Below, one piece after another: positions 8,097 to 15,210 of a DNA stretch of 20,670 nt. Position 1 is the stretch's first letter. Each line of letters begins with the position of its first letter. The notes beneath the pieces are model-generated. The model saw only the letters and a list, made by a program, of their open reading frames with translations. It made no database searches and was not told where the DNA came from. A program made the translations under genes and the position numbers. This stretch comes from DASWIP01 sp036397635 (GTDB taxonomy: Bacteria > Actinomycetota > AC-67), in assembly GCA_036397635.1 (NCBI GenBank), contig DASWIP010000092.1:1-20670 (forward strand). Reading direction: 5' to 3'.

Positions 8097-9463
8097 CGGC
8101 GGTTCATCAGCCGGCGCGCGGCCTCCTGGATGCTGCCGCCGAAGCTCGGATAGATCGAGAAGGACTGCGCGAGCTGCGATACCGGCAGGCGCGCGTGCAC
8201 CGCGACCGACACCGGCAGGATCAGGTCCGAGGCGTGCGGTGCCACGATCGTCCCACCGAGCACCGTGCCGGTGTGCGAGCCCACGATCAGCTTGACGAAG
8301 CCGTCCTCGAGGCCGACCATCTTCGCGCGCGCGTTGGTAGCGAACGGCTGCTTGAACACGTCGATCGCAAGGCCGCGCTCGCGCGCAGCAGGCTCGCTCA
8401 GACCGGCGGTGGCGATCTCGGGATCGGTGAACACGGTCGCGGCGACCTCGTCCTCCCGGAAGGGCGTGACGGCCTGGCCGAGCGCGTGCCACATGGCGAT
8501 GCGCCCCTGCATCGCCGCCACGCTGGCCAGCATCATCGACCCCGTCACATCGCCTGCGGCATAGATGTGGGGCACGTTGGTCCGGCTGACCCCGTCGATC
8601 GCAATCGCGGCGCCGCTCGTGCGCACGCCGGCCGCTTCGAGCCCGAGGTCGTCGGAGTTCGGCACCTGCCCGACGGTGATCAGCGCGTGGGAGCCGCTCA
8701 GCGTCCGGCCATCGGTCAACTCGACCGCGACACCGTCGCCGTCCCAGCGCGCCGAGGCCGCGCGCGCCCGCTTGACGATCTCGACGCCGCGGCGGGTAAA
8801 GACCTCCTCGAGCACAACCGCCGCATCGGTGTCCTCCGCCGGCAGGACGTGATCGCGCGACGAGATCAGCGTGACGTGCGCGCCGAGCCGGTTGAACGCG
8901 TGGGTGAACTCAGCGCCGCTGGCCCCGGACCCCACCACGATCAGATGCTCGGGCACTTCGGTGAGGTTGTACACCTGGCGCCCGTTGAGGATGCGCTCGC
9001 CGTCGGGCGCTGCGCCCGCCATCACCCGGGGCGAGGATCCGGTCGCGAGCAGGATCGCGTCGGCGGAGATGCGCTCGTCGATGCCCGCGTCGTCGGCAAC
9101 ATGCACGGTGTGGGCATCGGCGAGGCGCCCGTGCGCGCGCACCACCCGGACGCCGGCCTGCTCGACCTTCTTCTCGACGTCGCGGCTCTGCGCGGTCGCG
9201 AGCCAGAGCACGCGCTCGAACACACGGTGCAGATCCACCTCGATCTGCGGGCGCGCGCGCGCGAGCCCCAGCGCCGGCGCCGCTTCCATCCAGGTGACCA
9301 CCTCGGCGGTCGAGCACAGCGTCTTGGACGGCACGCAGTCCCACAGCACGCATGCGCCCCCGAGCCCTGCCCGGTCGACCACGGTGACATCGGCGCCGAG
9401 CTCGGCTGCGACCAGCGCGGCCTCGTAGCCGCCAGGTCCGCCTCCTACGATCAGTATCCGCAT
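8093..9463 (-). CDS. lpdA: NAD(P)H-quinone dehydrogenase, LpdA-type flavoprotein
   Basis: This 456-residue member of the flavoprotein disulfide reductase family resembles M. tuberculosis LpdA (Rv3303c), which reduces quinones with NAD(P)H. The FAD-binding GGGPGG is at residues 7-12, the second Rossmann motif VGSGASGAEF is in the middle, and the FAD motif is IYAAGDVTG. The redox site GGACVLWDCVPSK has both cysteines (C38 and C43). The C-terminal HPTLSE catalytic dyad of true lipoamide dehydrogenases is replaced by YPSFGGSIQE (Y438 in place of His), as in LpdA. The ATG at 9463 overlaps the stop of the methylmalonyl-CoA mutase gene (TGATG), so the pair is coupled. An upstream in-frame start at 9511 is rejected because the Rossmann fold begins at MRILIVGGG. 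Its stop is shared with nhaA2. Confidence 0.9.
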   Translation of the reverse strand: MRILIVGGGPGGYEAALVAAELGADVTVVDRAGLGGACVLWDCVPSKTLCSTAEVVTWMEAAPALGLARARPQIEVDLHRVFERVLWLATAQSRDVEKKVEQAGVRVVRAHGRLADAHTVHVADDAGIDERISADAILLATGSSPRVMAGAAPDGERILNGRQVYNLTEVPEHLIVVGSGASGAEFTHAFNRLGAHVTLISSRDHVLPAEDTDAAVVLEEVFTRRGVEIVKRARAASARWDGDGVAVELTDGRTLSGSHALITVGQVPNSDDLGLEAAGVRTSGAAIAIDGVSRTNVPHIYAAGDVTGSMMLASVAAMQGRIAMWHALGQAVTPFREDEVAATVFTDPEIATAGLSEPAARERGLAIDVFKQPFATNARAKMVGLEDGFVKLIVGSHTGTVLGGTIVAPHASDLILPVSVAVHARLPVSQLAQSFSIYPSFGGSIQEAARRLMNRR

Positions 9464-11040
9464 CACGAGCGCGGCTGGTATCGGCCGAAGACATCGCGGA
9501 GGACGCCGCACACCTCACCGACGGTGCACTGCGCGTGCAGAGCCTGCCGCATCGGGACGAGCAGGTTGTCGGTGCCTACCGCCGCGTCGAGCAGGTCCTG
9601 CAGCGCGCCCTCGGCAGCGGCGGTGTCGCGCGCGTCGCGCACCGCGCGCACGCGCGCGACCTGGCCGTCCTGGATCGCCCGATCCACCCGGAGGATCTCC
9701 GGGTGGATCTCCTCGGTCTCGGCGTACCGGTTGACGCCGACGACGATCTGCTCCTCGGCTTCGACACGACGCATCTCCTCGTACGCCGCGTTCTCGATCT
9801 CGACCTGCATGTAGTCGATGGCCTGAACGGACCCGCCGAGTCCCTCGACCTTGTCGATGTACTCGCGAACGCGCCGCTCGATCTCAGCGGTCAAGGACTC
9901 GATGTACCACGATCCGCCGAGTGGATCGGCCGTGTCGGTGACGCCAGTCTCATTCGCGATGATCTGCTGGGTCCGCAGCGCGATCTTGGCTGCACGCTCG
10001 GTCGGCAACGCCAGAGCCTCATCGAACGAGTTGGCGTGCAGCGATTGTGTGCCTCCGAGCACCGCGGCCAGCGACTGGATCGCGACCCGCACGATGTTGT
10101 TCTCCGGCTGCTGCGCAGTGAGCTGCACACCCGCGGTTTGGGTGTGGAAGCGCAGCATCTGCGAGCGCGGGTCCGTTGCCCCGAACCGGTCGCGCATGAT
10201 CTGCGCCCAGATCGCGCGCGCTGCTCGGAACTTGGCGATCTCTTCCAGCAGGGTCGTGCGCGCGACGAAGAAGAACGAAAGGCGCGGCGCGAACCGATCC
10301 ACGTCCAACCCGGCGTCAACCGCGGCCTGCACGTACGCGATCGCGTTGGCGAGCGTGAACGCGACCTCCTGCACAGCCGTCGCGCCTTTCTCGCCCATGT
10401 GGTAACCGGATATCGAGATCGTGTTGAACCTCGGAAGATGCTCGGCGCAGTAGGCGAAGGTATCGGTGATCAGCCGCATCGACGGCTCGGGTGGGTAGAT
10501 GTAGGTCCCGCGCGCGATGTACTCCTTCAGGATGTCGTTCTGGATCGTGCCGGTGAGGGCGGCCGGATCGACGCCCTGCTCCTCCCCCACCAGCTGGTAG
10601 AGCAGCAGAAGCACGCTCGCCGGGGCGTTGATCGTCATCGACGTCGAGACCTTGTCCAGCGGGATCCCGTCGAACAGCGCGCGCATGTCCCCGAGCGAAT
10701 CGATGGCGACCCCGACCTTGCCCACCTCGCCGTCGGCGACGGGGTCGTCGGAGTCGTAGCCCATCTGCGTTGGCAGGTCGAAGGCGACACTGAGGCCGGT
10801 CTGACCATGCTCGAGCAGGTATCGGTAGCGCGCATTGGATTCCGCCGCCGTGGCGTAACCGGCGTACTGGCGCATCGTCCAGGCCCGGCCGCGGTACATG
10901 TCCGGGTAGATGCCGCGCGCAAAGGGATACTCGCCCGGCTCACCCAGCGCGGCGAGGTCGAACCCGGACAGCGAGCTGGGCTGGTACAGGGGATCCACGG
11001 GGATCCCCGACGGCGTCCGGCGTTGATCGGGAGCGGTCAT
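9463..11040 (-). CDS. Methylmalonyl-CoA mutase, catalytic subunit without B12 domain
   Basis: This 525-residue protein is the TIM-barrel catalytic subunit of a coenzyme B12-dependent acyl-CoA mutase. It converts methylmalonyl-CoA and succinyl-CoA in propionate and branched-chain catabolism. Positions that set substrate type read Y45 (in RGIYPDMY, Propionibacterium Y89) and R177 (in ARGTYIYPP, R207). This Tyr/Arg pair is that of methylmalonyl-CoA mutase; isobutyryl- and hydroxyisobutyryl-CoA mutases carry Phe or Ile with Gln. H214 in ISGYHMGEKG matches the catalytic H244. The chain ends after the barrel and linker, with no DxHxxG cobalamin-binding domain, so a separate small subunit must be encoded elsewhere. 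The ATG at 11040 has only a weak ribosome site; TAGAAT lies nine bases upstream. It is divergent from the sdh operon and coupled to lpdA. Confidence 0.9.
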   Translation of the reverse strand: MTAPDQRRTPSGIPVDPLYQPSSLSGFDLAALGEPGEYPFARGIYPDMYRGRAWTMRQYAGYATAAESNARYRYLLEHGQTGLSVAFDLPTQMGYDSDDPVADGEVGKVGVAIDSLGDMRALFDGIPLDKVSTSMTINAPASVLLLLYQLVGEEQGVDPAALTGTIQNDILKEYIARGTYIYPPEPSMRLITDTFAYCAEHLPRFNTISISGYHMGEKGATAVQEVAFTLANAIAYVQAAVDAGLDVDRFAPRLSFFFVARTTLLEEIAKFRAARAIWAQIMRDRFGATDPRSQMLRFHTQTAGVQLTAQQPENNIVRVAIQSLAAVLGGTQSLHANSFDEALALPTERAAKIALRTQQIIANETGVTDTADPLGGSWYIESLTAEIERRVREYIDKVEGLGGSVQAIDYMQVEIENAAYEEMRRVEAEEQIVVGVNRYAETEEIHPEILRVDRAIQDGQVARVRAVRDARDTAAAEGALQDLLDAAVGTDNLLVPMRQALHAQCTVGEVCGVLRDVFGRYQPRS

Positions 11041-11049
11041 CTCGATGGC

Positions 11050-11055
11050 ATTCTA
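11050..11055 (-). promoter_or_regulatory. Putative -10 box (TAGAAT) for the MCM-lpdA operon
   Basis: The minus strand reads TAGAAT nine bases before the ATG at 11040, which would give a leader of only a few bases. The -35 region is weak (ATGACG at 15-base spacing). Confidence 0.35.
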
Positions 11056-11139
11056 CGGGTCCTGCGACGACGTCATCGCTGCGCGCCCATCGCCGAAGAC
11101 ACGACAGCGTCGGCCGGATGGGGCATCGCGCGTCGGTGA

Positions 11140-11145
11140 TATAGT
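11140..11145 (+). promoter_or_regulatory. Putative -10 box (TATAGT) for the sdh operon
   Basis: TATAGT stands out in GC-rich DNA in the 164-base divergent spacer and would give a leader of about 50 bases before sdhC. It is identical to the arsR -10. A clear -35 is not seen. Confidence 0.4.
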
Positions 11146-11204
11146 TCCCCCCGGAGCGGCCCGCGGATAACGTTCGGCCGCGTCTTTCGTGATGAGGGGG
11201 GGAA

Positions 11205-11609
11205 GTGGCCCGTCTGTCGGAGCGAGTGGGCACCGCCTATCGGGGCGGTCAGGGCCAGTGGTCGTGGGCTCTCCACCGTATCACCGGCATCATGGTGATC
11301 CTGTTCCTCTACGCCCATATCCTGGACACCTCGCTCGTGGCGTTCGGGCCCGAGTTCTACAACCGGGTCGTCGGGGTCTACCACCATCCGATCATCCGAC
11401 TGATGGAGATCGGCCTCGCCGCTGCCGTGCTCTTCCACGCGCTCAACGGCATCCGCATCATCATCATCGACTTCTGGCCGCGGGCCACGCAGTGGCACCG
11501 GCAGATGTTCGGCGTCGTGGTCGGCCTCTACGTGATGCTGATCGTGCCGGCCGTGTACTTCATGGGACGCGGCCTGGTCGAAGAGATGCAACAACGGGGG
11601 TGGTTCTAG
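11205..11609 (+). CDS. sdhC: Succinate dehydrogenase cytochrome b556 subunit
   Basis: This 134-residue membrane anchor subunit of complex II has three transmembrane helices: about residues 22-45, 63-90 and 101-121. The WALHRITGI motif (H24-R25) at the start of helix one is characteristic of SdhC and lies near the quinone site. H78 in AAVLFHALNGIR is the likely axial heme b ligand. Translation starts at GTG 11205, directly after a very strong GAGGGGGGGAA ribosome site. Its TAG overlaps the GTG start of sdhD by one base. It is the first gene of the sdh operon. Confidence 0.93.
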   Translation: MARLSERVGTAYRGGQGQWSWALHRITGIMVILFLYAHILDTSLVAFGPEFYNRVVGVYHHPIIRLMEIGLAAAVLFHALNGIRIIIIDFWPRATQWHRQMFGVVVGLYVMLIVPAVYFMGRGLVEEMQQRGWF

Positions 11610-12013
11610 TGGCCGTGGCGACCAGGCCGCCGACCCGCCCCGGCGCGCGCGAGCGCGCTTCGTCCTCGTGGGAGCTGTGGACGTGGTTCTTCATGCGGAT
11701 CTCGGGCATCGTCCTGCTGTTCCTGGTGCTCGGGCACTTCACGATCGTGCACCTGCTCGGCGAGGGCATCGACCGCGTCAACTTCGCCTTCGTCGCCGGA
11801 CGCTGGGCATCGCCGTTCTGGCAGACCTGGGACTGGACCATGTTGTTCCTCGGACTGCTGCACGGCACGAACGGGCTGAAGACGATCGTCGAGGAGTACG
11901 TGCAGCGTCCCTCGGTACGCGTCGCGTTGAAGAGCATGCTGTACGTCTCGACGCTGGTGTTCCTGCTGCTCGGGACGCTTGTCATCCTGACCTTCGACCC
12001 AGATCAAGCGTGA
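11609..12013 (+). CDS. sdhD: Succinate dehydrogenase membrane anchor subunit
   Basis: This 134-residue second anchor subunit has three predicted helices: about 26-50, 68-90 and 108-129. WFFMRISGIVLLFLVLGHF resembles the helix-one region of SdhD, and H85 in LGLLHGTNGLK fits the heme ligand. The start is GTG at 11609, sharing its G with the sdhC stop (TAGTG); GGGGGTGG just upstream is the ribosome site. The longer open frame upstream lies out of frame over sdhC and is not used. It is followed by sdhA after 4 bases. With SdhC it carries the quinone-reducing site in the membrane. Confidence 0.9.
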   Translation: MAVATRPPTRPGARERASSSWELWTWFFMRISGIVLLFLVLGHFTIVHLLGEGIDRVNFAFVAGRWASPFWQTWDWTMLFLGLLHGTNGLKTIVEEYVQRPSVRVALKSMLYVSTLVFLLLGTLVILTFDPDQA

Positions 12014-12017
12014 GCCC

Positions 12018-13751
12018 ATGACCCAATACCACTCCCACGATGCGGTCATCATCGGCGCCGGCGGCGCAGGGTTGCGCGGTGCGTTGGAGGCATCCAAGCG
12101 CGTCAAGACCGCGGTCATCACCAAGCTCTACCCGACGCGCTCGCACACCGGTGCCGCCCAGGGTGGGATGTGCGCCGCGCTGGCGAACGTGGAAGAGGAC
12201 AACTGGGAGTGGCACGCCTACGACACGGTGAAGGGGTCTGACTTCCTGGCGGATCAGGACGCGGTCGAGGTGATGTGCAAGGATGCCATCGACGCGGTCC
12301 TGGACCTCGAGCACATGGGCATGCCGTTCAACCGGACGCCCGAGGGCAAGATCGACCAGCGGCGATTCGGCGGCCACACCCACCACCACGGACAAGGCCC
12401 GGTGAAGCGAGCCTGCTACGCGGCCGACCGGACCGGACACATGATCCTGCAGACGCTGTTCCAGCAATGCGTCAAGCAGGGGGTGGAGTTCTACGACGAG
12501 TTCTACGTCCTGGACCTGCTGATGGTCGGCGAGCACGTCGCCGGCGTCGTCGCGTACGAGCTTTCAACCGGGGAGCTGCACGTGTTCCGCGCGAAGACCG
12601 TGATGTTCGCCACCGGCGGCTACGGCAAGGTCTTCAAGGTGACCTCCAACGCTCACGCGCTGACCGGTGACGGCCCGGGCGTGATCCTGCGGCGCGGCCT
12701 GCCGCTGGAGGACATGGAGTTCTATCAGTTCCATCCCACCGGCATCTACGGCATCGGGATCCTGCTATCCGAAGCAGCGCGCGGCGAAGGTGGGATCCTG
12801 CGCAACGCGACCGGCGAGCGGTTCATGGAACGGTACGCACCGACCATCAAGGACCTCGCGCCACGCGACATGGTCAGCCGTGCCATCTACTTCGAGATCA
12901 AGGAGGGCCGCGGGATCGGCCCCAAGAAGGACTACGTTTACTTGCACGTCGACCATCTCGATCCGAAGGTTGTCGAGGAGAAATTGCCGGACATCACCGA
13001 CTTCGCGCGCATCTACCTGGACGTGGAACCGCTCAAGGAAGGTGTGCCGATCCAGCCGACCGCGCACTACGCGATGGGCGGGATCCCCACCACGATCACC
13101 GGGCAGGTGATCTCGGACGCTGCCGGCACCGTCGTTCCCGGCCTCTACGCCGCAGGAGAATGCGCGTGCGTCAGCGTGCACGGCGCGAACCGACTGGGGA
13201 CCAACTCGCTGCTCGACATCGTGGTGTTCGGGCGGCGCGGCGGAATCGCGATGGCCGAGGAGGCTGCGCGGCTGGACGATCCGGAGCTGCCCGACGAACC
13301 CGAGAAGGATGTTGCCGAGATGCTGCAGGCGCTTCTCGACCGGGCGCGCGCCGAGACCGTAGCCGGGATCAGGGCCGAGCTGCAGCAGTCGATGGACGAC
13401 AACTGCGGCGTGTACCGGACCGAGGACACGCTTCGAGCCCAAACGAACATGATCGCCGAGCTGCAGGAGCGCTACCAGCACGTCGGAGTCCAGGACAAGT
13501 CGCGCCTCTACAACACCGACCTTCTTGAAGGCGTCGAGCTCGGGTTCCTGCTCGATGTCGCACAGGTCATGGTCGCCGGCGCGCGCGCGCGCACCGAGAG
13601 CCGCGGCGGCCACTACCGCGGCGACCACACCGAACGCGACGACGTGAACTGGCTGAAACACTCGCTGGCGTGGAAGATCAACGGCGACATCAAGCTCGAC
13701 TACAAGCCCGTCGCGATCACGAGGTACCAACCGACCGAGCGCAAGTACTGA
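12018..13751 (+). CDS. sdhA: Succinate dehydrogenase flavoprotein subunit
   Basis: This 577-residue catalytic flavoprotein of complex II oxidises succinate to fumarate in the cytoplasm. The FAD Rossmann motif IIGAGGAGLRGAL is at residues 11-23, and H43 in TRSHTGAAQGG is the site of covalent FAD attachment. FHPTG (238-242), RGEGG and APRDMVSRAI (R283) line the active site, and the FAD-binding C-terminal block HGANRLGTNSLLD is intact. Length is normal for the family (about 580-600). ATG at 12018 lies 4 bases after the sdhD stop. Unusually, sdhB does not follow directly: a CADD-type gene begins 10 bases after the stop. Confidence 0.97.
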   Translation: MTQYHSHDAVIIGAGGAGLRGALEASKRVKTAVITKLYPTRSHTGAAQGGMCAALANVEEDNWEWHAYDTVKGSDFLADQDAVEVMCKDAIDAVLDLEHMGMPFNRTPEGKIDQRRFGGHTHHHGQGPVKRACYAADRTGHMILQTLFQQCVKQGVEFYDEFYVLDLLMVGEHVAGVVAYELSTGELHVFRAKTVMFATGGYGKVFKVTSNAHALTGDGPGVILRRGLPLEDMEFYQFHPTGIYGIGILLSEAARGEGGILRNATGERFMERYAPTIKDLAPRDMVSRAIYFEIKEGRGIGPKKDYVYLHVDHLDPKVVEEKLPDITDFARIYLDVEPLKEGVPIQPTAHYAMGGIPTTITGQVISDAAGTVVPGLYAAGECACVSVHGANRLGTNSLLDIVVFGRRGGIAMAEEAARLDDPELPDEPEKDVAEMLQALLDRARAETVAGIRAELQQSMDDNCGVYRTEDTLRAQTNMIAELQERYQHVGVQDKSRLYNTDLLEGVELGFLLDVAQVMVAGARARTESRGGHYRGDHTERDDVNWLKHSLAWKINGDIKLDYKPVAITRYQPTERKY

Positions 13752-13761
13752 GGAGGTCACG

Positions 13762-14436
13762 ATGAACTGGATCGAGCGGATCGACGAGGCCGTGGAGGCC
13801 AAGCACCTGCTGAAGCACCGCTTCTATACCGCGTGGACCGAGGGGCGTCTTTCGATGGAGGCGCTGCGCGGATACGCGGCCCAGTACTACAACCACGTCG
13901 CGGCGTTCCCGCGCTACCTCTCCGCGATCCACGCCCAGACGGCCGATCTGGCCGCGCGCCAGTACCTGCTCGAGAACCTCAACGATGAAGAGGCGGGGCC
14001 CGACAACCACCCCGAGCTGTGGCTGCGATTCGCCGAGGCGCTCGGGGCCACCCGCGGCGACGTCCAGCGCGCGGAGCCGCTGGCCCAGACGGCGGCGTGC
14101 GACGAGGCCTACCGCGAGATCGCCGGCGCGCGCGGTGCGGTCCCGGGACTGGCGGCGCTGTACGCGTACGAGTCGATGGTGCCCTCGGTGGCGCGCAGCA
14201 AGATCGATGGGCTCGCCCAGCACTACGGGATCACCGATACCGAAGCGATCCGGTTCTTCACCGTCCACCTGGAGGTGGACGAGTGGCACGCGCAGGTGGC
14301 CCGTGAGCTGCTCGAGCAGGCGCCTGAGGGCGAGCGCGAGGCGGCCCTGCAGGCTGCGGAGGACGCGCTGGACGCGATCAACCGGCTGCTCGACGGGATC
14401 GTGGAGACGTATTGCCCCGAGGTGGCGGCCGCGTGA
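13762..14436 (+). CDS. CADD-family heme-oxygenase-like diiron protein (putative p-aminobenzoate synthase)
   Basis: This 224-residue all-helical protein belongs to the heme-oxygenase-like metal oxidase superfamily. It aligns without gaps over its core to Chlamydia trachomatis CADD (CT610, from memory), with a constant offset of five residues. Metal ligands correspond as E76/E81, H83/H88, E137/E142, H169/H174, D173/D178 and H176/H181. The residues consumed during p-aminobenzoate formation by CADD are also kept: Y22 (Tyr27) and K147 (Lys152). CADD builds p-aminobenzoate for folate from its own tyrosine using O2, so this protein may do the same; that is inference. The ATG at 13762 has an AGGAGG ribosome site. 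It follows sdhA by 10 bases, and its TGA overlaps the sdhB GTG (GTGA), so it is co-expressed with complex II. PqqC and TenA are more distant members of the fold and fit less well. Confidence 0.88.
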   Translation: MNWIERIDEAVEAKHLLKHRFYTAWTEGRLSMEALRGYAAQYYNHVAAFPRYLSAIHAQTADLAARQYLLENLNDEEAGPDNHPELWLRFAEALGATRGDVQRAEPLAQTAACDEAYREIAGARGAVPGLAALYAYESMVPSVARSKIDGLAQHYGITDTEAIRFFTVHLEVDEWHAQVARELLEQAPEGEREAALQAAEDALDAINRLLDGIVETYCPEVAAA

Positions 14437-15152
14437 AGAAGAAGGCCGCCGAGAGCGAGGCGCGGATCCGCGTCCTTCGCTACAACCCCGAGACCGACCA
14501 GAAGCCGCACTGGGAGACGTACTACGTCACCTTCGAGCGGCTCGACCGTGTGCTGGACGCGCTGCACCAGATCAAGTGGCAGCAGGATGGGTCGTTGACC
14601 TTCCGCCGCTCGTGCGCGCACGGGATCTGCGGATCGGACGCGATGCTGATCAACGGGGTCAACCGGCTGGCATGCAAAGTGCTGATCAAAGACCTCAAGC
14701 AGCCGATCACCATCGCCCCACTGCGCGGATTGAAGGTCGAGAAGGACCTGATCGTGGACATGGACCCGTTCTTCGCGGCCTATCGCAAGATGATGCCGTT
14801 CCTGGTCAACGATGAGCCCGAACCCACGCGGGAGCGCCTGCAGTCACCCGAGGAGCGCGAGCGCTTCGACGACACCACCAAGTGCATCCTATGCGCCGCG
14901 TGCACGACGTCGTGCCCGGTGTATTGGAACGACGACGAGTACTTCGGGCCGGCGGCCATCGTCAACGCGCACCGGTTCATCTTCGACTCGCGGGACCGCG
15001 GCGGACCGCAGCGCCTGGAGATCCTGGGCGACAAGGAAGGCGCCTTCCGATGCCGCACCACTTTCAACTGCACCGACGCGTGCCCGCGCGGCATCAAGGT
15101 CACCAAGGCGATCCAAGAGGTCAAGCAGGCGTCGCTGTTCGAGCGCGTCTGA
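14433..15152 (+). CDS. sdhB: Succinate dehydrogenase iron-sulfur subunit
   Basis: This 239-residue subunit carries electrons from FAD to quinone. The [2Fe-2S] site is C61, C66, D69 and C81 (SCAHGICGSD...LAC); Asp in the third position is also found in E. coli SdhB. The [4Fe-4S] site is C151-x2-C154-x2-C157, and the [3Fe-4S] site uses C161, C207 and C213, with C217 completing the ferredoxin-type pattern. GTG at 14433 overlaps the stop of the CADD-type gene (GTGA), with GAGGTGG upstream; a start further upstream would add seven residues and is less likely. It is the last gene of the operon and is followed by a strong hairpin. Confidence 0.96.
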   Translation: MKKKAAESEARIRVLRYNPETDQKPHWETYYVTFERLDRVLDALHQIKWQQDGSLTFRRSCAHGICGSDAMLINGVNRLACKVLIKDLKQPITIAPLRGLKVEKDLIVDMDPFFAAYRKMMPFLVNDEPEPTRERLQSPEERERFDDTTKCILCAACTTSCPVYWNDDEYFGPAAIVNAHRFIFDSRDRGGPQRLEILGDKEGAFRCRTTFNCTDACPRGIKVTKAIQEVKQASLFERV

Positions 15153-15164
15153 GCGAGGCGAGAC

Positions 15165-15198
15165 CGAAGAGGAGGCGGGTGACCCCGCCTCCTCTTCG
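15165..15198. terminator. Bidirectional hairpin terminator between sdhB and the surface-protein gene
   Basis: CGAAGAGGAGGCGGG (15165-15179) and its exact complement (15184-15198) form a 15-bp perfect stem with a 4-base TGAC loop. It lies 12 bases after the sdhB stop and 12 bases before the stop of the convergent gene. No U-run follows on either strand, as is common in actinobacterial terminators. Confidence 0.75.
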
Positions 15199-15210
15199 CG
15201 TTCCGTTGCT

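Noticed and set aside
9463..9511. Longer N-terminus for lpdA starting at 9511
   Set aside because: The added residues come from the end of the MCM gene in another frame, and the FAD-binding fold begins at the ATG at 9463.
7637..9814. Plus-strand open frame of 725 codons across nhaA2, lpdA and MCM
   Set aside because: It crosses three well-supported genes and has no domain signature. It is a GC-driven shadow.
9535..11139. Plus-strand open frame of 534 codons antisense to MCM
   Set aside because: Its composition is that of an antisense reading of a conserved enzyme, with no motif and no ribosome site.
13762..14436. Annotation of the gene in the sdh operon as PqqC or TenA
   Set aside because: Both share the fold, but the gap-free match of ligands plus Tyr22 and Lys147 to CADD is more specific.
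14433..15152. Loss of a cluster cysteine in SdhB (Asp69)
   Set aside because: Asp at this position is also found in E. coli SdhB, which binds a normal [2Fe-2S] cluster.
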